Positions 8,811-16,740 of a stretch of DNA of 64,000 bases are shown piece after piece (within the stretch, counting starts at the first letter, position 1; each line of letters begins with the position of its first letter). The position numbers and the translations under genes are program-made. This stretch comes from Cellulosimicrobium arenosum (GTDB lineage: Bacteria > Actinomycetota > Actinomycetes > Actinomycetales > Cellulomonadaceae). Location of the stretch: contig NZ_JACYHB010000006.1 of assembly GCF_014837295.1 (NCBI RefSeq), positions 62,001 through 126,000 of the forward strand. The letters are read 5' to 3'. The notes under the pieces are model-generated. The model did not search any database. It saw nothing but the letters and a program-made list of their open reading frames with translations, and was not told the DNA's origin.

Positions 8811-10067
8811 TCAGGATAGATCGACATGGGCCGCGGTGGTAGTCGAGTGCACAGGAGAGGGCCCCAGACCGATGGATCGCGACCCGAATCGCCCCCGGAC
8901 CGCGTCGACGGCCTCCTCGGCCCGGCGTCGCGTGGCGCCCGCTCCCGAGACGGCCTCCTCCAGGGTCGGCTGCACCACCACCTCTGCGCGGCGGCCCAGC
9001 CCCTCCGCTCTGACACCGACGAGGCGGACGGCGAGGCCGCGCAGGTCCACCCCGGCGAGGAGCTCGCGGGCGACGAGGTAGATCTCGCGCGCGACGTCCG
9101 TGGGCGCGGCCAGGGTTCGAGCGCGTCCGACCGTCCGAAAGTCGCTCGTACGAACCTTCACGCTCACGGTCCGCGCGACGAGACCCTGAGCTCGCAGACG
9201 TCCTGCGCACCGGTCCGACAGGGCGAGGAGCCGGGTGTCGACGTCCGCGGGGTCGCGGACGTCGTGCTCGAACGTCGACTCGGCACCGATCGACCGCTCG
9301 GTCCGCTCCGGGACGACGGGGCGAGGGTCGCGACCCCAGGCGAGGTCGTGCAGGTGTGCTCCGTTGACCCGGCCGACGGCCCCCTGAAGCTCCACGACGT
9401 CGCTGTCGGCCAGCTCGGCGACCGTGTGGATACCCCGGCCGGCAAGTCGACGTTCCGTGCTCGCTCCCACGCCCCACAGGGCACCGACGGGGAGCTCGCG
9501 CAGGAACGGCACGGTCGCCGCCGCGGGGATCAGCATCATCCCGTCCGGCTTGGCGTGCGTCGAGGCGAGCTTGGCCACGAACTTCGTGGTCGCGATCCCG
9601 ACCGAGCAGGTGATGCCGTGCTCCGCGTGCACCCGTCGTCGCAGCGCCGCCCCGATGGCCGTCGGGGGCCCGAGCCGCCGACGTGCGCCCCGTACGTCGA
9701 GGAAGGCCTCGTCGACGCTCACCTGCTCGACGATGGCCGTCACGTCGTGCAACGCCCGCATCACCGAGCGCGACACCTCGAGGTACCGGCGATGGTCCGG
9801 CGGCACGACCACGGCTCCCGGACACAGCCGACGTGCCGTGACCATCGGCATCGCCGAGTGGATGCCGAACGCGCGCGCCTCGTAGGTCGCGGCGAGCACC
9901 ACACCGCGCTGTGCGCCACCCACGACGACCGGCCGCCCGACGAGCTCGGGGCGACGTGCGAGCTCGACCGCCGCGAAGAACGCGTCCATGTCGACGTGCA
10001 GGATCGAGCAGCCGTCCTCGTCGTCGCCCCAGTCCCGCCGGACGACCGCGCGCGGACCGCGGCTCAC
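8811..10067 (-). CDS. dinB: DNA polymerase IV (Y-family translesion polymerase)
   Basis: Error-prone polymerase that bypasses lesions. The product (about 418 residues) has the palm motif H-V-D-M-D-A-F-F-A (Asp26) and S-V-D-E-A-F-L-D-V (Asp119, Glu120), which hold the three catalytic acids, followed by the thumb and little-finger regions. The start is uncertain: GTG at 10067 is used, but an in-frame GTG at 10088, overlapping the upstream gene, is possible. It follows the HEPN gene directly and is probably cotranscribed from the promoter carrying the LexA box at 10583-10598. Confidence 0.93.
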   Translation of the reverse strand: MSRGPRAVVRRDWGDDEDGCSILHVDMDAFFAAVELARRPELVGRPVVVGGAQRGVVLAATYEARAFGIHSAMPMVTARRLCPGAVVVPPDHRRYLEVSRSVMRALHDVTAIVEQVSVDEAFLDVRGARRRLGPPTAIGAALRRRVHAEHGITCSVGIATTKFVAKLASTHAKPDGMMLIPAAATVPFLRELPVGALWGVGASTERRLAGRGIHTVAELADSDVVELQGAVGRVNGAHLHDLAWGRDPRPVVPERTERSIGAESTFEHDVRDPADVDTRLLALSDRCAGRLRAQGLVARTVSVKVRTSDFRTVGRARTLAAPTDVAREIYLVARELLAGVDLRGLAVRLVGVRAEGLGRRAEVVVQPTLEEAVSGAGATRRRAEEAVDAVRGRFGSRSIGLGPSPVHSTTTAAHVDLS

Positions 10068-10092
10068 GACACCCTGCCGGTGCAGCACTCGC

Positions 10093-10560
10093 TCACGACG
10101 CCGCCGTCCGCACCCCGGGGAGCCTCGCGAACCCGGTGTCGGGGTCGACGAGCATCGCCGCCTCGTCGCGGAAGTCCTCCGCACACGCCAGGAGCTCGTC
10201 CGCGCGGCGGGCGTCGACGACGTCGAAGCGGCCCGCGTCGACCGCGGCCCGCACCCGCGCACCGCTGGCGAAGTACACCGACCACGGCGCGAGCTCGGGC
10301 TCGACGTCGGCGAGCAGGTCCCACACCGAGCGCGAACGGGCACGCGCCGGTCGTCCGCGCAGCACCACGACGGCGGCCGCGGCGCGCAGGGCGCCCAGGT
10401 GGGCGTGGACGAAACGCTCGGCCGGGTCGTCGGCGACCGCGGCCGCCGCCAGCTCGGCGTCCGCCCTCGCGATCGCGCGCCGCGCATCAACGGGCACCCG
10501 AGCCGGCTCCACCGCCGAGATCGTCCGCCTCGGCCTCGTCGCTCCCACCTGACCCACCAT
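10093..10560 (-). CDS. SAV_6107-type HEPN domain protein
   Basis: 155-residue, largely helical protein recognised as the SAV_6107 HEPN family, which recurs beside dinB in actinobacteria. Core segments include A-R-A-D-A-E-L-A-A-A near residue 25 and a W-S-V-Y-F-A-S-G-A motif near residue 95. A strong GGGAGGTG ribosome site supports the ATG. It is first in the operon with dinB, 23 bp from a perfect LexA box, so it should be SOS-induced. HEPN domains are often RNases, but I do not see a clear R-x4-6-H catalytic motif, so a structural or accessory role is as likely. Confidence 0.82.
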   Translation of the reverse strand: MVGQVGATRPRRTISAVEPARVPVDARRAIARADAELAAAAVADDPAERFVHAHLGALRAAAAVVVLRGRPARARSRSVWDLLADVEPELAPWSVYFASGARVRAAVDAGRFDVVDARRADELLACAEDFRDEAAMLVDPDTGFARLPGVRTAAS

Positions 10561-10582
10561 GGTGCACCTCCCGTGCTCACTA

Positions 10583-10598
10583 TCGAACACCTGTTCGA
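10583..10598. promoter_or_regulatory. LexA (SOS) box of the HEPN-dinB operon
   Basis: TCGAACACCTGTTCGA matches the Gram-positive LexA consensus (CGAAC-N4-GTTCG) without mismatch. It lies 23 bp upstream of the HEPN ATG on the minus strand, and about 65 bp upstream of the divergent methyltransferase-like gene, so it may affect both. Confidence 0.9.
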
Positions 10599-10662
10599 TC
10601 CTGTCAATCCCGCGGTGTGCCCCGCGTGCGGCTGCAGACCGCCTGACGCATACGGTGGGCAC

Positions 10663-11652
10663 ATGCCCCGACGCACCGACCGTCCGCGTCGGTCTCCAGA
10701 GTCCACCGAGCCACCCACAGCGGGTCGCCGTCGGGCGTCCCGCGGGGCCGGTGGTGTCACGGTCCGCGAGCTGCCGACGCAGGACGTGACGACGACCACC
10801 GGGACCGCGCGCGTGGAGCGGGACCGGGACCGCCCGGAGTCGGTCACTCTCTACGTGAACGGCGTGCCGAGCTCACACCTCGACCTCACCGATCCCGGGT
10901 TCCTGGCCTTCGAGTACATGCAGCAGATGGCCGCGGTGATCGACCAGCTGCCGCCCGGGCCGTTGCGGGTGCTGCACCTCGGGGCCGGCGGCTGCACGCT
11001 CGCCCGGTGGGTGGAGCACACCCGCCCGGGCTCGCGCCAGGTGGGTGTCGACGTCGACGAGCAGCTGCTCGTGCTCGTGCGCGGATGGTTCGACCTGCCG
11101 CGCTCGCCGCGGCTGCGGCTGCGTTCCGGCGAGGCCGGCGAGGTCCTCGGCACGCTCGCGCCCGCGGCGTTCGACGTCGTCGTGCGCGACGTGTTCGCGG
11201 GCGACACCACCCCGGACCACCTCGTCTCGCAGGACGCGGGACGATCCGTGCGGCGTGTGCTGCGGCCGGGTGGCACGTACCTGGTGAACTGCGCCGATCG
11301 CCCACCGCTGCACAGGGCACGCGGCGAGGTCGCGACGCTCCGCGCGACCGTGGCGGCCACGGAGACGACCGACGGTCCCGACGTCGAGGACCCGCGTGAC
11401 GCGGCGGACCGCGTCGCCCTGGTCGCCGAGCCCGCGCAGCTCAAGGGCCGGCGCTACGGCAACGTGGTGCTCGTCGCCGTCCGTCCGGGCGGGGCGACGG
11501 GCGACGACGCGGTTCCCGACCTCGGCGCGCCGTCGCTCGCCCGTGCGCTGCGCTCGCTCCCCCTACCGGCCCGCATCCTCACCGGGAGCGAGCTCTCGAG
11601 CTTCGTCGGGTCGACCGGTCCCTTCGGCCTGCCGCACGACGCCGACCGATGA
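10663..11652 (+). CDS. Spermidine synthase-like SAM-fold protein
   Basis: 329 residues with a Rossmann SAM-binding core: L-H-L-G-A-G-G-C-T-L (about 107-116) and V-G-V-D-V-D (about 129-134), as in polyamine synthase/fused spermidine synthase families. The Asp of the polyamine site appears in V-V-R-D-V-F (about 175-180). Actinobacterial members are usually annotated spermidine synthase without biochemical proof, so the substrate is open. A basic N-terminal tail of about 40 residues precedes the domain. The gene is divergent from the HEPN-dinB operon and is followed by a strong terminator. Confidence 0.8.
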   Translation: MPRRTDRPRRSPESTEPPTAGRRRASRGAGGVTVRELPTQDVTTTTGTARVERDRDRPESVTLYVNGVPSSHLDLTDPGFLAFEYMQQMAAVIDQLPPGPLRVLHLGAGGCTLARWVEHTRPGSRQVGVDVDEQLLVLVRGWFDLPRSPRLRLRSGEAGEVLGTLAPAAFDVVVRDVFAGDTTPDHLVSQDAGRSVRRVLRPGGTYLVNCADRPPLHRARGEVATLRATVAATETTDGPDVEDPRDAADRVALVAEPAQLKGRRYGNVVLVAVRPGGATGDDAVPDLGAPSLARALRSLPLPARILTGSELSSFVGSTGPFGLPHDADR

Positions 11653-11660
11653 CACGAATG

Positions 11661-11697
11661 CCAGGAGCCGCGCCCCCGAGGGGGACGCGGCTCCTGG
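11661..11697. terminator. Strong bidirectional hairpin terminator
   Basis: The arms CCAGGAGCCGCG (11661-11672) and CGCGGCTCCTGG (11686-11697) are perfectly complementary, and the loop contains CCCCC and GGGGG that extend the stem. It lies between the convergent methyltransferase-like gene and csp. There is no U-tract, which is usual for actinobacterial terminators. Confidence 0.85.
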
Positions 11698-11737
11698 GCG
11701 GACCGTCACGGACGGCCCTGCGCGGCGCGCCAGCCCG

Positions 11738-11941
11738 TCAGAGCGGGCGGACCTGCTCCGCCTGCGGACCCTTGGGGCCCTGGGTGATCTCGAACTCGAC
11801 CCGCTGCGCCTCTTCGAGCGTGCGGTATCCCTGCGTCTCGATCGCCGAGTAGTGCACGAAGACGTCGGCACCGCCGCCCTCCTGCGCGATGAAGCCGTAG
11901 CCCTTCTCGGAGTTGAACCACTTCACAGAACCCTGAGCCAT
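11738..11941 (-). CDS. Cold shock protein (CspA family)
   Basis: 67-residue single OB-fold RNA chaperone. It carries both nucleic-acid binding motifs, K-G-Y-G-F-I (RNP1) and D-V-F-V-H-Y (RNP2), and starts [10 protein letters not shown] as Csp proteins do. The ATG is preceded by GAGGAA; an upstream in-frame ATG at 11971 is not needed. The 265 bp upstream (11942-12206) contain no gene and would hold its promoter and leader. Confidence 0.96.
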   Translation of the reverse strand: MAQGSVKWFNSEKGYGFIAQEGGGADVFVHYSAIETQGYRTLEEAQRVEFEITQGPKGPQAEQVRPL

Positions 11942-12206
11942 GCTCTTCCTCTTCTGTCCGTCCGGGGACATCAGCGGGTGGACCCTTCGTCCACCCCGTC
12001 CGTCGCAGCGAGCACGCTGCGCGCGCCGGGCCCTCGATCACGACCCGGCTCCGTCGCGCAGCACATCCGTGCAACGGGCCACAGTGTGGCACGGACGACG
12101 GCCTCGCACCACGGGCCGACGGCGACGTCCTGCCGGCGAGATGTCCGGAACGGGTGCTCCCGGAAGGGAACCGTCCCGGACGTGGCGGCCCCGTGCGGAC
12201 CGTCCG

Positions 12207-13133
12207 TCAGTCGCCGGACTGCTGGGCCAGGAATCGTTCGAACTCGTCGCCGAGCTCGTCGGCGGTCGGGATCGGTGCGGACTCCGCGAGCAGGCTGGTC
12301 CGCCCCACGGAACGGGTGAACGAGTCGTACTGCTCCTCGAGCGCACGGACGACCGCCGCGACCTCGTCCGACTCCGCCACCTGGCGCTCCACCTCCGCGA
12401 CGGCCTCCGACGACGCCGCAGCCAGCCCACCGGTCCGCAGGTCGAGGCCCGTCACGCGTTGCACGGACTCGAGCGCCACGACCGCGGCGGGCGGGAACGA
12501 GGACTGGGCCAGGTAGTGCGGGACGTGGACGGAGTAGCCGACCGCGTCGTGCCCGGCCCGACCGAGCCGCAGCTCGAGCAGCGCACCCAGGCTCGCGGGG
12601 ACCTTCACCGTGCCGAACCACGACGCGTGCTCCCCGAGGAGCTCCGGCCGGGTCGCGTGCGCCGTGACCGACAGCGGACGGGTGTGCGGGATGCCCATGG
12701 GGATCCCGTGGAAGCCGACGGTCAGCGAGACGCCGAGCCGCTGCACGATGTCTCGCACCGCAGCGACCATGCGCTCCCACTGCACGTCCGGCTCGCTGCC
12801 GTGCAGCAGGAGGAACCCGGCGCCCTCTGCGTCGCGCACGTGGTCGATCACCAGGCGTGGCTCGTCGTAGTCCGACCAGTGGTCCGAGCTGAACGTCATC
12901 GTGGCGCGCTTCGCGCGGTAGTCGACGAGCTGGTCGGCGTCGAAGGTCACGACCCTGGTCACGTCGTCCGCCTCGAGCAGGTGCGTCACCGCTACCTCGC
13001 CGGCGCTGCCGGCGTCCACGAACCCTCCGATCGCGTGGATCAGCACGGGTCCCGTGCCCTCGTCCACGGACGAGGGCAGCAGGCGCGCGACTGCCTCCTC
13101 GTCGACCTCGTAGAGTCCCTGCGGGTCCAGCAT
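12207..13133 (-). CDS. PAC2 family protein
   Basis: 308 residues of the PAC2 (proteasome assembly chaperone 2-like) superfamily. The N-terminus shows H-A-I-G-G-F-V-D-A-G-S-A-G, and later L-L-L-H-G-S-E-P-D and G-I-P-M-G-I-P-H-T-R-P match actinobacterial members. A Glu/Ala-rich helical C-terminus (about 230-305) follows. Function in actinobacteria is not established; a proteasome link is only by analogy. GAGGAGGA supports the ATG at 13133 over the in-frame ATG at 13166. Confidence 0.88.
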   Translation of the reverse strand: MLDPQGLYEVDEEAVARLLPSSVDEGTGPVLIHAIGGFVDAGSAGEVAVTHLLEADDVTRVVTFDADQLVDYRAKRATMTFSSDHWSDYDEPRLVIDHVRDAEGAGFLLLHGSEPDVQWERMVAAVRDIVQRLGVSLTVGFHGIPMGIPHTRPLSVTAHATRPELLGEHASWFGTVKVPASLGALLELRLGRAGHDAVGYSVHVPHYLAQSSFPPAAVVALESVQRVTGLDLRTGGLAAASSEAVAEVERQVAESDEVAAVVRALEEQYDSFTRSVGRTSLLAESAPIPTADELGDEFERFLAQQSGD

Positions 13134-13217
13134 CCTGTCCTCCTCGTCGCGTCGCCCATCCCCCACGGTCCCGTCAACGCCGCGGGCCGCGAGATCCTTC
13201 CCGGGACGAGCCGGTGG

Positions 13218-13658
13218 TCAGTGACCCGGCAGCCGCACCACCGAGACGAAGAAGTCGTCGATCTGACGCACGACGTCGATGAAGCGGTCGAAGTCGACGG
13301 GCTTCGTGACGTAGGCGTTGGCGTGCAGCGAGTAGCTGCGGACCACGTCCTCCTCGGCCTCCGACGTCGTGAGCACCACGACCGGGATCTTGCGCAAGGC
13401 CTCGTCCGCCTTGAGCGCCGCGAGGACCTCACGACCGTCCATGCGCGGCAGGTTGAGGTCGAGGAGGATCAGGTCCGGCGTGGGTGCGTCCCGGTGCTCT
13501 CCCTCCTTGCGCAGGAACTCCATCGCGCTGACCCCGTCGGACACCACGGACAGGCGGTTGGTGACCTTGTGGTCCTCGAACGCCTCTCGCGTCATGAGCA
13601 CGTCGCCCGGGTCGTCCTCCACCAGGAGCACGTCGATCGCACGGGGGCCGTTGTTCAT
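13218..13658 (-). CDS. Single-domain response regulator (Rcp1-like)
   Basis: 146 residues forming one receiver domain and no output domain. The acidic pocket is E-D-D near residue 14-16, the phospho-acceptor Asp is in L-I-L-L-D-L-N-L-P (about residue 67), the switch Thr is in V-V-L-T-T-S, and the Lys in Y-V-T-K-P. Receivers opening [10 protein letters not shown] are typically partners of phytochrome-type kinases (Rcp1 class). Its ATG overlaps the stop of the kinase gene (ATGA), so the two are coupled and very likely cognate. Confidence 0.93.
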   Translation of the reverse strand: MNNGPRAIDVLLVEDDPGDVLMTREAFEDHKVTNRLSVVSDGVSAMEFLRKEGEHRDAPTPDLILLDLNLPRMDGREVLAALKADEALRKIPVVVLTTSEAEEDVVRSYSLHANAYVTKPVDFDRFIDVVRQIDDFFVSVVRLPGH

Positions 13659-15295
13659 GCTGTCCTCTCCTCATGCTCGCGAGCACCGTCGCGGGCGCCG
13701 TCGCTCTCCGCGCCGTCCGGCCGGGAGTGCCCGGCCTGAGCCCGCACGTAGGCGTGGGCCAGGGTGAAGCGTACCGTCGTCCCGTCCGCGCGAGGGTCGA
13801 TCCAGATCCGCCCGCCGTGGTACTCGACGATGCGCTTGCACAGCGCGAGGCCGATGCCCGTGCCCTCGTAGACGTCCTTCGCGTGGAGCCGCTGGAAGAT
13901 CACGAACACGCGGTCGGCGTACTGCGCGTCGATCCCGATCCCGTTGTCCTCGACCGCGAGCTCCCAGTGCGTCGCACGGGCGAGAACACCCACGTGCACG
14001 ACCGGTTCGCGATCGGGGCTGCGGAACTTGAGCGCGTTGCCGACGAGGTTCGCGAGGAGCTGTCGCAGCAGCGCACGCTCCCCGAAGACGACGGGCAGCG
14101 GGTCGTGCGTGACCCGCGCCCCGCACTCCTCGACGAGGTCCGAGAGGTCGGCGAGCACCGACTCGAGCTCCACCCCCAGGTCGACGTCGACCTGCTCGTT
14201 CCCGGTCCGTCCGACCCTGGAGAAGCCGAGCAGGTCCTGGATGAGGCGCTGCATCCGTTTGGCACCGTCGACGGCGAACTCGATGTACTGGTCCGCCCGC
14301 TCGTCGAGCTGACCCCCGTAGCGCTTGCGCAGGAGCTGCGTGAAGCTCGCCACCTTGCGCAGCGGCTCCTGGAGGTCGTGCGAGGCCACGTAGGCGAACT
14401 GCTCGAGGTCCCGGTTCGAGCGCTCCAGCTCCTCGGAGCGCTCTGCCAGGAGCTCGCGCGAGCGCTCCGCGTCCTCGTGCGCGGCGGAGATCTCCGCGAC
14501 CTGGCGCACGAGCTCGACCCGCATCTGCTCGACGTCCTGTGCCAGGTCGGCGATCTCCGCCGGCCCGGACGTGACGACGGCCTTGTCGAGATTGCCGGAG
14601 CTCACCCGGCGTACCCGGTGCGAGAGCTTCGCGAGCGGATCCGTGACCCAGCGCTCGAGGAAGATCCACAGGACGAAGCCGACACCGAGCGCGGCCACCA
14701 CGAGCACCAGCACGCTCCCGAAGAGGACTCGGTTCCAGCGGTCCAGGGCGTCGACGGCGGAGAGCCGCACCTCGTGCAGGAGGTCGACGTAGCGCGCGGT
14801 GTCCGACCGGGCCTGCTCGAACAGCACCCGGCCGGTGAGCTGGTCGTCGGACGACACGGCGTCCGGACCCTCGCGCTGCGTCGTCGCGATGGTCGGCTCG
14901 GCATAGCCCACCAGCCACGCCTGCGCGGAGTCCTCGGCGGCCCCGGCGGCGTCGGTGAGCTCGTGCCGGGGGTCGATCCTCGCGAGGAGGTCCGCGTCGA
15001 CGGCCACGATCGGGGACTGGGGTCCGACGACGCGGTTGAAGGCCTCGAGAGAGGTGGTGTCCCCGGTCGCCGCGTAGGAGCGCACGGCGACGTCGGCGTC
15101 CAGCAGCGCGACGTAGGCCGTGTCGGCCTCCGTGACCGCGTCGAAGTAGGAGCCGGTGACCTCCTCCTGCAGCGTCAGGACCCGGGAGAGCGCGACGACC
15201 GACGTCGCGAGCACCCCGAGCACGAGGATCCCGGCGACGACGAGGGACCACCCGAGACGCCGGCGGAGCGTCGCCGTGCGGCGGGCGCGGCTCAC
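13655..15295 (-). CDS. Membrane sensor histidine kinase
   Basis: 546 residues. Two membrane helices (about 14-36 and 191-213) flank an extracytoplasmic, largely helical sensor region of the CHASE3 type; HAMP (about 214-265), a coiled coil, the DHp box [10 protein letters not shown] (His306) and a HATPase domain with N-box L-V-G-N-A-L-K-F and G-box D-N-G-I-G-I follow. The GTG start overlaps the TGA of the phosphatase gene (GTGA) and its own stop overlaps the next receiver. The signal sensed is unknown. Confidence 0.93.
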   Translation of the reverse strand: MSRARRTATLRRRLGWSLVVAGILVLGVLATSVVALSRVLTLQEEVTGSYFDAVTEADTAYVALLDADVAVRSYAATGDTTSLEAFNRVVGPQSPIVAVDADLLARIDPRHELTDAAGAAEDSAQAWLVGYAEPTIATTQREGPDAVSSDDQLTGRVLFEQARSDTARYVDLLHEVRLSAVDALDRWNRVLFGSVLVLVVAALGVGFVLWIFLERWVTDPLAKLSHRVRRVSSGNLDKAVVTSGPAEIADLAQDVEQMRVELVRQVAEISAAHEDAERSRELLAERSEELERSNRDLEQFAYVASHDLQEPLRKVASFTQLLRKRYGGQLDERADQYIEFAVDGAKRMQRLIQDLLGFSRVGRTGNEQVDVDLGVELESVLADLSDLVEECGARVTHDPLPVVFGERALLRQLLANLVGNALKFRSPDREPVVHVGVLARATHWELAVEDNGIGIDAQYADRVFVIFQRLHAKDVYEGTGIGLALCKRIVEYHGGRIWIDPRADGTTVRFTLAHAYVRAQAGHSRPDGAESDGARDGAREHEERTA

Positions 15296-16575
15296 CGGTC
15301 CCACTCCGCGGAGTCGGCGAGGCTCGCGGACCGGCCCGCGGGCCGGGCGTCGTCCGGCCCGCCCCATCCGACGACCAGGATCGCGGCGTCGTCGACCAGG
15401 GGCCCGCCGTGCAACGAGCGCACGCGACGGATCACCCGTTCGACGATCCCTTCGGTGCCGTCCGCCAGCGCGACGTCGACCACCTCGCGCAGCCCTTCCA
15501 GCCCGACGCGCTCGAGCCGGCCTGCGCGCCCGCCGTCCGGCACCGCGTGCTCGGACCCGGCCAGCGTCGCCTCCACCAGGCCGTCGGTGTAGAGCATGAT
15601 CGTCCAGCGTCCGCCGAGCTCGACCCGCTGGGCCCTCCAGCCGCCGGGGACGGGGATTCCCAGGGCACGACCGCGCGCCGACGTGTCGAGCAGGGTCGCG
15701 CCCGCGCCCAGCACGATCGGGGCGGGGTGACCGGCGAGGTAGACGTCGGCGTGGGTCCGTTCGGGAGCGACGAGGATCTGGCACAGCGTGACGAAGACCT
15801 CGGGCCGGGCCCGCTCCGGGACGAGCACGCGCTCCAGGAGCGGCAGCAGGTCCTCGGGCGCCGTGTCGGCGAGCACGAGGGTCCGCCAGGCGGTACGCAA
15901 CGTGGCGCCCAGGGCGGCCTCGTCCGGCCCGTGCCCGGCGACGTCGCCCACGATGCACAGCACGGAGCCGTCGGGGCGTTCCACGGCGTCGTAGAAGTCA
16001 CCGCCGAGCAGCCCGTTGCCGCCCGGGACGTACCCGACCATGACCGCGACCGCGTCGTCACGCACCAGCGGGGTCGGGAGCAGCGCGCGTTCGAGCCGCG
16101 TCGTCTCGTCGGCCCGGACCTGGCTGCGGTAGAGCGCGCGCTGCTGCTCGGCCCAGAGGCTGCGTTGCACGGCGTAGTGCACCGAGCGGGACAGGAGGTC
16201 CGGCTCCACCTCGCCCTTGACGAGGTAGTCGTCGGCCCCGGCGGCGACCGCCTGGACACCGAGATCGACGCCCGCGTGCCCTGTGAGGACCACGAGGGCG
16301 GGCGGGTCCTGGCCCGAGCGCAACCGTTCGACGCCCGACATGCCGACGGCGTCGGGCAGCCCGAGATCCAGCAGCACGCAGTCCACGGGGTACGCGTCGA
16401 GCGCATCCAACGCGTCGTCGAGGTTCCGCGCCCGGTGGAGCTCGAACCGCAGGTCCGTCTCCTCGAGCAGCGCCTCGACGAGCACGGCGTCGCCGTCGTC
16501 GTCCTCCACCAGCAGGAGGTGCAGCCGGTCGGTGCGCGCGAGCAGGGGATCGGGCTGTCGGTGCTGCTCGGTCAC
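15292..16575 (-). CDS. Receiver-PP2C (SpoIIE/RsbU-type) serine phosphatase
   Basis: 427 residues: an N-terminal receiver domain (acidic pair at about 24-26, acceptor Asp70 in V-L-L-D-L-G-L-P), a linker, and a C-terminal PP2C phosphatase with metal-binding motifs G-G-D-F-Y-D-A, G-D-V-A-G-H-G and L-Y-T-D-G-L-V-E. Such proteins dephosphorylate anti-anti-sigma factors in partner-switching cascades, but no STAS or anti-sigma kinase gene lies nearby. The GTG start (one of a GTG GTG pair) follows AGAGGGGA. First gene of the three-gene signalling operon. Confidence 0.92.
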   Translation of the reverse strand: MTEQHRQPDPLLARTDRLHLLLVEDDDGDAVLVEALLEETDLRFELHRARNLDDALDALDAYPVDCVLLDLGLPDAVGMSGVERLRSGQDPPALVVLTGHAGVDLGVQAVAAGADDYLVKGEVEPDLLSRSVHYAVQRSLWAEQQRALYRSQVRADETTRLERALLPTPLVRDDAVAVMVGYVPGGNGLLGGDFYDAVERPDGSVLCIVGDVAGHGPDEAALGATLRTAWRTLVLADTAPEDLLPLLERVLVPERARPEVFVTLCQILVAPERTHADVYLAGHPAPIVLGAGATLLDTSARGRALGIPVPGGWRAQRVELGGRWTIMLYTDGLVEATLAGSEHAVPDGGRAGRLERVGLEGLREVVDVALADGTEGIVERVIRRVRSLHGGPLVDDAAILVVGWGGPDDARPAGRSASLADSAEWDR

Positions 16576-16691
16576 CACGCCGCGTCCCCTCTGGTTGCCA
16601 TGGCCCCCGATCCTAGTCCGACGCCGGGGCCGACCGCCGCCCACCACCCGCCGTGGCCGGGCCGTGGTCCTGCGCCCTCGCCCCGGTGCGT

Positions 16692-16697
16692 CATAAT
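16692..16697 (+). promoter_or_regulatory. Possible -10 element of the helD-like gene
   Basis: CATAAT, one mismatch from TATAAT, stands out in a stretch that is otherwise almost all G/C, 44 bp upstream of the helicase GTG. No convincing -35 was found at 17 bp. The region 16576-16740 separates it from the divergent phosphatase operon. Confidence 0.45.
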
Positions 16698-16740
16698 GGA
16701 CGGCCGCTCCGCGCGGACGGCCGGACGACGGAAGGTGCAC

